A model generated the notes under the pieces. That model did not search any database. It saw nothing but the letters and a program-made list of their open reading frames with translations, and was not told where the DNA came from. A DNA stretch of 64,000 nt from contig OZ017746.1 in assembly GCA_963969365.1 (NCBI GenBank), forward strand, positions 2,232,001-2,296,000, written 5' to 3'. This document shows positions 1 to 11,860 of the stretch, one piece after another. Position 1 is the stretch's first letter; every line of letters starts with the position of its first letter. The position numbers and the translations under genes were made by a program. This DNA comes from Asterochloris sp. CNOR1 (taxonomy: Eukaryota; Chlorophyta; Trebouxiophyceae; Trebouxiales; Trebouxiaceae).

Positions 1-66
1 GCTCTGCATCGTCTGGCCAGCTCTGGTGCGCGGGCAGAGTCACATCCTGGCCATGAGGGGCACACT

Positions 67-3000
67 TTGGCCTCCCATGACCACAGCTGTGCTGCTGCAC
101 TCCAGAGTGCAGTACGCAGGGGCAGGTCAGAGCCTGGCTGTGGGGGGCCTTCCCCACCCCCTCGTCACCCTGCCAGCGCGGCTGCACCCCGGGATGCCGC
201 CCCCGGCAGCAGCTCAGCCACGCAGCCGACTTCTTTGACAAGACACAAGCGGAAGGAGGCGGAGGCTGCCGTGCTGAATGACGAGGAGGCGCAGAAGGGG
301 TTCGCTGGCAGCAACAGCCCGCCCCGGGCAGCGACGCCTGCATGCCCCAACTCTGGGCGGCTGCGGATCTCAGATTCTGAGGAGCGGCACGTGCAGGCGG
401 CCATCTGCGCCGCTCAGAAGAAGGTAGAGTGGCTTGGTAACAAGCTGCCGTTGATGATGTTGTTGCCGCAGGCACCAGCTGAGGGAGGTACTGCCAAGAG
501 GCATTTGTGGGGTGTCTTGTTTGGCTTGCCCTTCCAGCATTCGCAGCATTTGTTGCTTAAGTGGCAGACAGCCGCCCTGTTTGCTCGCCTTCCTTGTTGA
601 GGGGAGCCCTCATTGCAAAGACTGCTTCACAAGTGACAATGGGGCTGTGCCCCGCCCTGCCGAAGCCAAAGGATACGGCTGATGGGCTGCTTGGCAGTTG
701 ACTCAGCTTGCATGCCATTCTCAGCAATAGGCTACCTTTGCAGCAGGCATACAAGTCAGCCCAATCCTGCAGGCTCGTGCTGATGCCAAGCGCAAGGCCA
801 AGAAGGCTAGGAAGACGTGTTTAGCTCAACAGCAGGCAGCCAGCGTGGCAGCAGGCTCGGCCACCCCAACTGTGGCTGCCGGCGTGCAGCCCGCCGTGTC
901 AATGGCTATGGAGGCTCAGCCTGCGGCTGCCAATGCTCAGCTGGCAACTACAGTGGCTGTGAATGCCCAGGCTGCCAAGGCTGGGCCTGTCCTGGCAGAC
1001 GCGAGAGGCGCTGCTGCGGCAGGCGCTGCTGCAGGGGGCGCTGCTGTGTTTCCTGGCACTGTGGCGGGTCCAGCACCCACATTTGGGCCTCCAGCTGGCA
1101 CCCACCTCACATGTGATGAGCTGGAGGCCCAGGCCTTGCCAACGACAGCGCCAGAGGAGGCGGCAGAGCTGCAGCACAAGCTGACAGTCTTCCGGGACAA
1201 GATGGCAAGCATCGAGGGGGTGAGTGCTGTATGAGACTGCCTGGAGGCTGTCCTCAGAGGTGCCAGAGGGGCCCATGTATCTTGCCAATCCCCTGGCTAC
1301 ATGGGCCAGACCTCCCACCAGGCAAGGTTGTGCCCTGTACTGATACATCCGCACTAATGCATTCCAGGGAACAACATGGTGCCGTGTCCTGTGGCGCCCA
1401 AAAGTCAAGGCTTTCTCCTATCGCAAGCCTATAATGCAGCATAGGACGACTTTCTGCTGCGCCCAGCCCTCAGGCTGACAGCATGCTGCAGGCTAAGAAG
1501 GACATGCAGGCTGCCAAGGCTCTCAGGGCGGCCATGTGCCCGGCCAACCGCGTCGGCCACATCCCAGGCGTGCCAGTGGGCGCCCTGTTCAAGGGCAGGG
1601 GCGAGGCATGCATTGTGGGCATCCACCAGGCCATGATGCAGGGCATCGACCACAAGTGAGGCACCAAACAGCTGGACCTGCAGTCTGCTTGAGATGCTGT
1701 AGCTGCATATGGAAGTGAGCGACAGGGCAGCTAGCCTTGCTTGCACTTGCACACTGCACTGGACATTGCCTTTCGGCTTGCTTTGCTATCACTGATCTCA
1801 GCTGAGTGCAAGGTAGCAGGCCTGGTATTTTGCAGCAACTAGCTTTGCCACATTCTGCCAAGTCAGCAGCAAAGCAGCAGCTTCTGCTTTGCACACACGC
1901 TCTGCAGCCATCTTACATGGCTGCTGACCCTGTGTGCTGTCATTTGTCCCCAGGCTGCCAGTGAGATGACAAGTTCACCCTGCAGGGGCAACTCTCCAGC
2001 TTTTGCCATCGTACTGTCAGGTGACTCTGCCAGGAAACTGCCGCACATGATACCACCGCATTGTCTACCTGTCCCAGGACACCCCTACGCAGCCGCAATG
2101 AGCCTGTGCAATGAGCCTGACTTGAACCTGTGCATGTTGATCTGCCTTGTCAGAAAGTTTGAACCCACAGAGGAGCCTTCAGAAACATTCATCTCCCCAA
2201 CCCAATGCATCTGCCATGTACTCCTTCAAGTGCAATGCTTCCCAATGCAGGTGGCTATGTGGATGATGAGGACCATGGAGACCACTTTGACTACACGGGC
2301 ATGGGGGGCAAGAGGGACAAGCACGGGCACCATGTGAGTGGCTGTACCCATCTCTGCCCCCATGATGCGTGGCGTGCCATGTCCCCGGCAGGCTGCTTCA
2401 TGTGCTCCTCTGAAAAGCAGCAGCTTCATAACTGAACTTCTCCAAAATGTGACGGTCCGCTGAAACTTTTCTGCCTGGCCTGCTCAACGTGTATTGGGAC
2501 TGCTGCATCTCAATGACCCTGCCAGCATCATCCAAGCCATTGGATCTGTCTCTGCAGACTGCCGACCAGGCGTGGGTGCAGGGCAACAAAGCACTGGCCA
2601 TGTCCCACCAGCGCAATCTGCCAGTCAGGGTAGTGCGGGGCGGTGTAGAGTGAGTCTCGCCTGTTCTGCAATGGTGCTGAGGTGACCTGCAAGAGGCCAG
2701 CAGCCAAACGGGGTGGCGCTGAGGGTCAGGTTGCTGCCATGCTCTGTTATGCTCCTTTTCAGCATGCAGCACAGGCTGTTCCCCTCACGTTGTTGCTGCC
2801 ATGCTATACAGTGCTAACAGGGAGCTGAGCTACTCATATGATGGCCTGTACAAGATCGTCAGCGCTGAGTCAAAGACAGGGCGCGATGGGTGGCTGATCT
2901 GCAAGTGGGTGCAGCCTGTGCCTGCTGCCGCCACATATGATCCGCTTTCTCAGCGCGCATGACCTTTCCTTCACAGGATGATGCTGAAGGCCTTGTTGAG

Positions 3001-6000
3001 CTCACAGGGTAGCTGCGCCTGACTAGTTTGTTTTGTGAGTGCCCTGTTCTTTGTGGCTGTAGCTCACAAATGTGACAGGCTGGCAGACAGAGACTTCTTT
3101 GCGTCTGCAGGTTCAAACTGGTGGCCGTGCCTGGCCACAGCAGGTTCTCTGGCGTGGCTGTGAAGTTCAAGTGCCTCTCAAAGCGGCATTTTCACAGAAT
3201 CAAGCTGGTAAGCACGGCTTGCCTTTGCGCTGCCCATCGTGAAGCTTCCCAAAGTGCGATCCTGCATCCCTTCAATACAATCTGCTTGCCGCCATATGCG
3301 CGGGACATCGCGCCTGCAGCATGCTACCTGCAGTGTGTCTTTGCCTTGGGACTACCTAGGTCTCAGGCGTGCTCTGTCTGCGACAGTGTCCTTCTCCCAC
3401 ACCTGGCTACGGCCAGTGGCGTGTGCTCCAGCCAACTTGCCTGCCTGGGGCGACTGCAGGCAGAGGGCCCCACTGTGGCAAACAATGCTGAGGGCGATGC
3501 GCAGGCAGCTGCCCTGGAAGCTGCGCAGGACCGGCCGCACAGCCAGGACCAGCGTGTGGAGGGCAGGGGTGAGGCTGATGTGGGCTGGTGCATGCTGTCT
3601 GCTCACAGGTGGCTTGACCACAGAGCCTGCATCACCTATCACACCCCTCAGCTGGGCTGGACTGCACTGGATTACCCACAGGCTGCCAAGGCAACCTGCT
3701 GGCGGCATCTGCTTGTGGCACCACGCTGCAGCTGTTCCTCCTGACATTGGTGTTATCCCTGTGCAAGCTGCAGCTGTCCCTCCTGATGTCAGCTGTATCA
3801 CTGTGCCAGCTGCAGCTGGCCCTCCTGACGTGAGGTGCTCCCCTGGGCCTGCAGCACGGTCAGCCCTGATCTGCAAGGACATCTCGCACGGCAAGGAGCT
3901 GCGGCGCGTTCCTGTGTTCAATGAGGTTGATGATGAGGAACCTCCACCCTTCACATACATCAGGTGGGAAGCCCTTGGCGCTGGGTCTTATCACTGCTGC
4001 TGCCTTGCCGGCTTGTTGGGGAGTGCCCTCACACATGTCAATGGTGAGGCTGCCAGTCAGCCACTCAGCCACGTGGCTGAACAGACATGCTCTGGAGGGC
4101 TGTCACCATGCCAGCGGGCGCACAAGCAACTCATTGCTGTTCATGATGCACAACATACAGATGCAGAACACTGGTAAAGAGGCTTTGCATGACTGGACTG
4201 GTAGATTGTGCAAGGCAGCACAACAGCATCATGCAGACCTTCCGCCCCTGAAGAATTCAGAGCGCGCTGTAAGCATCAGTGGGCAGCTCTGCTGTGCAGC
4301 CTGCTGAAGCTGCAGTGAGGCGTCCGCAGTGTGCTTGCAGCACCGTGCCTGCCCTGCAGCGAGCACCCAATTGGGCATTTTCTTTCTGCCCAGCCCAAGT
4401 GCCTGTTTCATGCAGGCAATTGTTTTTGTCTTCATGCAGGGAGATGCCTGCCTCCACATTGGTCACAAGCTAGCCTGTGCCAGGGCACCCACATACTTGC
4501 AAGCAGCACAGCGTGCTCACCCTGCAGAGTGATGCCCTGGCCCACCATGTGTCAGTGACAGCTGCTGAGACTTCGCCAGAGGCATGCAAGCAGCACTCCT
4601 TGCCCGGCCTGCAGGGTGTCACTCAATGTCAGCGAGCAGCATGACCTTGCCACAGGCACGCAAGCAACGTTGCATGCCTGCCCTGTGAGAAGGTGACTGG
4701 CACTCCCTCAGTCTCACAGCAGCTGGAGCACCCAGGAGCATGCAGACAGCAGTGTGCACCCGCCCTGCAGGGAGCTCCCGGGGCCATCATCGGTCTCAGA
4801 GCAGCTGGACGTCGCCCGCAACAATGGCACCTCAGAGATTGTGCAACTCCAGTGCGGGCTGCTGGCCTCACGGGAGGCGCTGGATACCATGCAGGCCGCG
4901 CTGGCCGCCTTCAAGCCCCATGGGTGTGGCCTTCAGCGCGGCAGGGAGGGGGACCACTACACACGGGACGGGTGTTTGCGCCAGACCTGCCGCTATGGCC
5001 TGTATGAGGTGGGCCCCAGGGGGATGGCATTGCTTGTGGTGCCTTCCTGTGCGTTGCAGAATGCAGCCCCCTGTGCCCTTTTTTGCATCTATGAAAACCT
5101 GCGTACTACGCAAGGAAAGGAATCCGCATGACAGCGCCTGCTGAGGCACCCTAGAGTTGGTTTCAGAGGGCTCTAAGGCGGCTTCACTTCACTCTTGACC
5201 TGGCAGCAGCCCCAAACTGCCAGCCTTCAGGGGTTGCCAAGGAGGCGCATGTGACCACCGACCTTGCTGACCCTGGGTATGCGCCCAGCAGCTCAGCCAG
5301 GCCCTGGCAGCCTGGCTGCACCCGTCCCGCCTGCAGGGCACCCTCATGTCTCCCTCCTCCAGAAGTGCCTGCTGTGACATGGAGCCGCCCACCTCCTGCA
5401 GTGTGGGGGGGCCTGCCGCAACGCAAAGTGCCGTGTGAACAGGGTGGTCGCCCGTGGCATCAGGCTGCCCCTGGAGGTGTTCAAGACGGAGCGCAAGGGG
5501 TGGGGCGTGCGCTGCCTGGTGGACATACCTGTGGGCAGCTTTGTGTGCGATTACGCTGGGCTCATCCTGACTGATAGCGAAGCAGTGAGTGCAGCTGGCT
5601 GCTTGACTGCGTGGCAGCTCTGTGGGGGTCCTTGTTTGCGATTGTTGTGTGAAGCGGGATGAACAGCAGCACCTGAACCTGACTGACATGAAAGTTGAGG
5701 GCGCACCTGCTTTTGGTGCACAGCTGCCCTGGACGATCATTCTGAAAAGTTACCAGTATGCTTGATGGGCCCAGCTGGGTACAGAGAGTGAAGCAGCTTG
5801 CAGGGGCGCTCGAAGCAGAAGCTGGGTGTCCTGCATTGCAGAGTGTGGTAGGCATAGCCCAGGGTGTGTGGCAGGCAGTTGCAGATTAATCAGCTTCAGC
5901 TTGAGCAAGAGCTGACTGTGTCTGCCAAGCAGAGCCCTGTGGCTGTGGCTGGAGGGGTGCGCTGACACCCTGTGCTCTTTTGCCTGCAGAGCAACCTGAC

Positions 6001-7038
6001 AGACAGTGACTCGTACCTGTTTGACATGGTAAGCAGTGGCTGCCACCTCTCACGCTGAGCTTGCCCTGCACACACATGTCAGCCTGTCTGCATGTGTGCT
6101 CATGGTTCACCTTCGCTACCCACCTGCCTTCCCAGCAGCATCGAGATTGTTTGGAATGAGTGCTTTGGCTGGCTGCAGGCTTGCACAGCCTGCCAGCAGC
6201 CCATGTTGTTGGGGTCTCACAGCTTTCCTCAATTGCTAGCATGCTCATGGTGTGCAGGGCACTCACTGCCGGTCAGACATCTCTCTCCTTGTGGTGCAGG
6301 ACCACTTCACAAGTCAGAGCCGGGATGCAGCAGGCCAAGACGAAGGCAGCGTCCCAGAAGCAGATAGAATCGATGTGGGTCGCATCCCATCATTTGGCAG
6401 GGCAGAGGGCCACCTGACAGTGGACGCTCAGCACTATGGTGCGCTGTAGCGACTGCTGGTGGTGCAAGCCTCTGTCTGCGTGGCATGGCAGGCAAACAAT
6501 TGGCTTGCAGATGCCTGGCCGGACTTGCAACAGCTGAAGCACTCAGCAAGCAAGCTGTCAGAAGTCAGTAGACATTGGGCAGGACAGGCAGTCAGTGAGG
6601 AGCTGCCCAGAGAACGTCTTGGCCTCCGTCTCTGTTGCCCTGTTGCAGTCAGGTGCAAGCGCCACTTAGGCACTTTGTCAGACTGCCCTGCTCCTCCTGC
6701 AGGCAATGTGGCCCGCTTCATCAACCACTCCTGCAGCGGCAACTTGACCGTCCAGACGGTGTTTACAGAGGGCTGCAGCGCACTTAGGTATCGGGTGGCA
6801 CTCTTCAGCACAGACTTCATCTCCAGGGCCAGCGAGTTGACTTACGACTATGGTGAGGGCTGCCCTCCTCACTAGGTGCCAGTGCAGCTCGTTGACACAG
6901 CATTGGCTGCACCAAGCAGGAGCAACCAGCAGATAAGAGTGGTTTTGGTGCTCTGCAGGCTATGTGGAGGACTCAGTGGCTGATAGGAAGCTGCTCTGCT
7001 GCTGCGGGGAGCCCAACTGTCGCAAGCGCCTGCTTTGA
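67..7038 (+). CDS. SUVH-type histone H3-K9 methyltransferase (SRA, pre-SET, SET, post-SET), 5' end unresolved
   Basis: Nuclear chromatin enzyme expected to bind methylated DNA through an SRA (YDG) domain and methylate histone H3 lysine 9. Exons I can support: open frame to 423, 773-1219 (Ala-rich), 1474 or 1492-1655, 1986-2020, 2251-2333, 2558-2649, 2812-2904, 3111-3207, about 3855-3963, about 4754-5008, 5402-5584, 5990-6028, 6300-6438, 6713-6852, 6959-7038. The SRA runs from VGHIPGVPVGALF through SGGYVDDEDHGDHFDYTG and SYSYDGLYKIVSAESKTG. Exon 3855-3963 carries KDISHGKE and NEVDDEEPPPFTYI, typical just before the pre-SET. SET has KGWGVR, GSFVCDYAG, RFINHSCSGNL (NHSC core) and ELTYDYG. The post-SET CCCGEPNC lies just before the stop. 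Phases agree from 1219 to 3207 and from 5402 to the stop. The first half of the pre-SET cysteine cluster was not found, and the true start is probably upstream of 67 or of the window. Family assignment is firm, N-terminal half is not. Confidence 0.85.
3725..3850 (+). repeat. 42-bp tandem repeat, three copies
   Basis: Units start with GCTGCAGCTG at 3725, 3767 and 3809. The frame of the following exon stays open through the array and would encode a 14-residue unit (AAAVPPD...). It is therefore either a variable coding repeat just before the KDISHGKE exon or the end of an intron. Confidence 0.75.
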
Positions 7039-7411
7039 GTTCACAACCATGATGCATGCACACCGCCCCCTGGTAGCAATCAAAATTCCAGTCAGTAAGG
7101 TCGTAGTGCCTCGACTTCTTTGATTATTGCACAATGCATGCTAGACCGGAATGCTTGGCATAGCTCAGCTATGCGCTCTGAAAGGCTGACAAATGCCCTC
7201 GCAAGGGTCAAGGTGCAAAATGGTAACAGAGACATATCGCATGAACATGCAGCTGCGACCGGATCCGATCAAGGGCGGAACCCTACCAGCCGGCAAGCAG
7301 CATTGACCAGCTGTTAATTGATAAAGGAAGCAACCCCAACACTGGCAAGGCGTTAGGCCGGGCCCTGTTAGGCCGGGCCCTGTTAGGCCGGGTTCTGTGG
7401 CTGTTGGCCAG
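7039..7411. other. Intergenic region, SUVH 3' flank and KH-gene leader
   Basis: No coding signal seen. Its right end carries the 15-bp tandem repeat at 7352-7396 immediately before the KH-protein start codon. Confidence 0.6.
7352..7396. repeat. 15-bp tandem repeat, three copies, in the KH gene leader
   Basis: GTTAGGCCGGGCCCT occurs at 7352 and 7367. A variant ending GGGTTCT follows at 7382. The array ends 15 bp before the ATG at 7412, so it probably lies in the 5' UTR or core promoter. Confidence 0.85.
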
Positions 7412-10400
7412 ATGGACGAGGAGCAGGAGGTCCTGCAGGAGCCCGGCTATGAAGATGGTCCGGTTGGCACTAGACACACTGTGGCAGCGACCAGCAAGGT
7501 CTCCAGCAGATGGCTGCTGTCCAACGCCGCAGCTGGGAGTATTATTGGCAGAGGGGGCGCCACCATTTCAGGCGAGGCCTTGCCTTTTTGCCCATGGCAG
7601 CCTCGATCGAGGAACCCATGTCAAGCCGTCTGTCAGCGGGTTGGAGCAGACTTTCGGGCCGGGCAAGTCCAGATCAAGCCATTCAGGAATCACAGCATGA
7701 ATATGACATTGGCTGGAGCACAGGTCCTGTGCCAGCCTGCTTTGGCAGAACAGCCTGCCTCCAGAGTCTCGGTGTCTTTAGTGCACTGCATTCACTTCAT
7801 GCCGCCACCATAAAGGTATGCATATGCCCATGCATGTGATTGGCCTGACGCCAGATTGTAGCGGGACCACACCCTAAGCTCATGCAAGCAAAGCAGAAGG
7901 GGCGCATCCACAGTGTAGTCTCTGCAGCAGAAGGGCTGCAGTTCATCTCACATGCGGGAAAGTCATGTTTCTTGGCGGCCCCTCGCAGCACTTGCAGCAG
8001 AGACTGAGTAGCCTGGAGTCCGCAGGCTTGCAGAGAAGTGCCTTACCACAGTCTGCATGCCCAGCAGTCTGGCTTGATAATCTACTCTGCAGTCACAGGG
8101 ACAGGGCCCCTGGCTGCTGCTGCATGACGAGTGCTCATCATGTCAGGTGGTCAGTTGCTCCTCATCTGAAGCTTCGTCCCTGCATGCAGAGTTTCAGGAG
8201 CAGTCCAGTGCCAGAATCCAGCTATCGCGGACAAATGACTTTTTCCCTGGCACCAGCGACCGCATCATGCTGGTGGCAGGGCCTGTCAACCAGGTGACCT
8301 GCAGGCTGTGCTGCGTCCTCCAAACCAATCAAGCCTTTGCTTGTGGCCGTATCTCGCTGAGGTCATAAGACAGGCAGCCTCTTGTGGCAGCTTCTGCAGA
8401 GACCTCTGCTGGCCTTTATTCAGGGGCCAGCCAGGCTGTTTGGGTGCATACACCTTGCTTGGGCCATGTGCAGCGTGTTGAAATGCTAATGCAGAGCTGC
8501 TCACAGCTGAGTGCACCCCCAGCTGTCTCTCCTGGTGCATGCCCTGCTGCTCCTGCAGGTGCTCACAGCCCTGCACCTGATCGTGGGGAAGATTCGGGGC
8601 GAGCCCAATGTTTCAGACAGCTTGCAAACCAAGGATGGCAAGGCCATGCAGCTGCGCCTCCTGGTGCACAGCCAGCTCTGTGGCAGCATCCTGGGCAAAG
8701 CGGGGGCCACCATCAAGAGCTTTGCTGAGGACAGCAGAGCCCAGATTACTGTCTCTCCCCAGGACCGCATCCCCCGGGGAGCTACTGATCGCATCGTCAG
8801 GATAGCAGGTGGGTCATGCTCGTGACTGTGCCGTCAGGGCAGAAATTAGGGCACACGCTTGGCACACCCGGGCTGCAGCACCTCAAGAAGCACTCCTGTG
8901 ACAGGCCACCCAGATCACACAATGGGTGCTGCGACAGGTGTTTGATTGTATCAAAAGTTCCGAACCTTTTGGCGGGGCGTCGGCAGACAGTGTGGTGAGT
9001 GCCTGGCAATTGTGAATAGTTGAGCCATGCTCAGTTTGTAGAGTTTATAGCCACCCAGGTGACAGAGGTTTCGTTCTGCCCCAGCTGTCTCACCCCCGCT
9101 GGAATGTGGCGTTTGGGTTATGTCGCTGCCTTGCTAAGCTCTGCTGCAGCAGCCCTTCTTGCAAGCACCAAGACTACCCTGGCTCACCTGCCTCCCTTTG
9201 GCAGCAGGTCTGCATGTCTGCTGTGGCTGCAGGCGAACCCAAGCAGCTTCTGCAGGCTGCTGAGTCAGCGCCCTCATGGCTGTTCTAAGTGTGTAGGGCA
9301 GACCTGAACCACCTCCTGTCCTTGCAGGCAGGCAGCCCTGCAGTCTCAGACTGTCCAGTGTGCCTCACCCTTGCCATGCTGGGGACTGCTGCCCTGAGGT
9401 GGTGTCTCAGTGAGTTTGTGGTGGCTTTAGGTGAGCTGGAGCAGATAATGCGCGCCGTGGCCCTCATCCTGTCCCGCCTGGCTGAAAACCCCAATTATTC
9501 CAAGTTCACCTCCAACTCGGTCAGCATTGGCGGTGGACTGACGCTCCCCTCCCAGCGGGGCGCCGCACGCGAGCCGGGAGCTGAGGGGCCTGCGCCTGCA
9601 CTCAACGGCGGGGCACTGCTCCTGTCAGGGCTGCAGGTGGGGCCACCTGTCTGCGCCAGGATGCTCCCTACCACTGAGTGTGGCTCAATGAGCAGGCCAG
9701 CTGCACTCTGCACCCTCGCTCAGCCACCTGGTTAGCAGCATGATGTTCCAAGCTAGGTCTGAATGCACTTGCTGTCTGGCCCAAGGTGCTGGAACTGCAC
9801 CTGCTCTGCAGTTTCGTGAACCTTGTTTGCCGCCGTCTGGTCTGCAGTTTGATGTTGCGTGCTTGCCGCCACCTGCATCTGCTCTGTAGCCTTCAGCTGT
9901 CCAGGCACCGTGCAGCTGTACACTTGCTTGGCATCCTGTCAAGTTTTGCACGCTGTGCGCGGCTGCGCCTCGCCAACGCCTGCTGTCATGGCTGCAGGGC
10001 GCTGGGCCGCTTGCGCCAGGAGTAGCAGGGCCCAGTGGCGGGGTGGGGCCGCCCCTGAGCCTGCAGGCGCCTGCAGCGGTGGCACCGACGCTGGCTGGCA
10101 CAATGAAGCACCTGGGGGGCAACCAGACAGAGCTCAGCATTGCGGTCCCCGACAACAAGGTGCACACCTCAGCGTTGTGCCGGGGCGTAGGTGGTTGTTT
10201 GTGGAGGGTGTGTAGCTCGCACAGCATCACACTAAATTGGCAATGTGCATGTTAGTGCCATGAGCTGGGAGTCATCGGAAGTGAGTGAATAAAGCCTGGA
10301 GCGCCAGCTCTCCGTCAGCCGCAGCCTGTGGCCCCTCCTTGAGCGTGCATGCATGGCAACATGATGCAGCCACTAAGCAGCATCTTTAGTAGGTGTCTAG

Positions 10401-10995
10401 AAGCTTGCGACTGATGGGCAGGCGCCTGTGTCCACACCTTCAGGCATATGCTGCATGCCAGTGCCTGTCAGTGGGTGCCAGCAGTGGCAGGGGTCCAATG
10501 CATTGGCATGCTTGAGGGAACTGGCAGCTGACAAGTTGGATCCTCCTGTCCAGCGCCCGGGCAGGTGGGCCCATCATCAGCAAGAGGGCTACTGCACGCT
10601 GCCAGGGCATGGCTGCATCAAGTATCTGTCGTCTGCGCCCAGCCATCGGGTTGACCCCTGCAGTCTATGTGGCCCAGATTTTCATTGCGGCTCATTCGTC
10701 AAGCATCTCAAGAGCTGCCTGCTTCCAGAGACCCCCTGCAGGCGGTGCCTGGCCGCAGCCTTAGAACGCGCCCACCTCCCTCTGCCTGCAGGTGGGCGCC
10801 ATTATTGGCAAGGGGGGGCAGGTCATCACGGAGCTCAAGAGCTGCCTGTCAGTGGAGATTCGCATCAGCGACAAGCACGACCTGCTACCTGGCACCAACG
10901 ACCGCAAAGTTACCATCACAGGGCCGGCCGATATGGTGCCCATTGCGCAGACAGTCATCCTCAAGAAAATCAGCCAGTCTTCAGAGAGTCAATGA
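7412..10995 (+). CDS. Triple KH-domain RNA-binding protein (PCBP/HEN4-like)
   Basis: Predicted single-stranded RNA (or ssDNA) binding protein with three KH domains, like poly(rC)-binding proteins and plant HEN4/PEPPER relatives. Exons: 7412-7571, 8190-8293, 8559-8818, 9431-9636, 10067-10159, 10792-10995; all phases close. Start MDEEQEVLQEPG at 7412 is the first in-frame ATG. KH1 has GSIIGRGGATIS then EFQEQSSARIQLSR. KH2 has CGSILGKAGATIKSF and AQITVSPQD. KH3 has VGAIIGKGGQVITELK and ISDKHDLLPGTNDR. All three keep the GXXG loop. The linker before KH3 is low complexity (Gly, Ala, Pro). The first intron must begin with GC (CAG|GCGAGG at 7572), splitting KH1 right after the GXXG loop. The target RNA cannot be inferred. 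The downstream neighbour is convergent. Confidence 0.9.
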
Positions 10996-11860
10996 CCAGG
11001 GAGTACAGCTGCGGCAGCCAGTGATCCTGGCACGGCGGGGCACCTGCAGTGACAGGGGTTGCCTATGTGCCTTAGCCTCTTTGAGAGCCAGTGACCCAGG
11101 CACACAGCGGTGCCAGCATCTGAGGGGGCGCTTATGCGCCAAGCCCGGCTGCGCCGCATACCAATGAACTGGGGGCACCCATGCTGCAGCGGCGGGGGCC
11201 ATCTCATGCCGGGGCAGCATGGGGCCGGCACACACAACCAAATCGTGGTAGCAGAGCACAGATTCTTCTTCTCTTTCAGTAGCAGTCAGAACCACCAGAC
11301 AAGCCAGACTGTTTGAGACCAGTGCGGGTGCGGCATAATCAGTCCCTCGGGGGGTCCACCCTGAGAAACCAACGTTTTGAGCAGGGTGATTCATCTGCGC
11401 TCCCTCAGTGCACGTGGAAGGTCATCCCAACTCACTTGGACGCATGCTGATCTCTAAGCGAAGCCTACACAGCAGCACTTGAGTCAATTGACTGCCATTC
11501 ACCGCGTCAAGAGTTCTGCCTGCAGCATCAGCATTCCCTGATGCTGCAGGGCCGTCTTTCTGCTCTCAATGAGTCAGGCACACCATGTGTGGTGATGCAA
11601 TTTCAGTGCTTTTAAACAGCAAGGAGTGTTCATCTGTGCAAATTGAATTTCATAACATCAGGAGCAAAAGGCAATCTGTTTGACTCTAGGGAGGGGTTGA
11701 CAAGAAGGGGCTGCGATAGCAGTGAGCAGGCAAGCAGAGGCTGTCAGGAAGGCAGCTTTTCACAACATGAGAAGCCAAAGCTACATCACAGGCATGTATC
11801 AGTCTCAAGTCAAATGGCAATAGCCCAGAGGAGCTTGCCAGGGGCAAGCCAGGTGAGGAG
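10996..11860. other. Convergent intergenic region between KH and CCD genes
   Basis: About 865 bp holding the 3' ends of two converging transcripts. A small inverted motif (TGCAGCATCAGCATTCC / GATGCTGCAG) sits near 11520-11550. No coding exon with family similarity was recognised on either strand. Confidence 0.55.
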
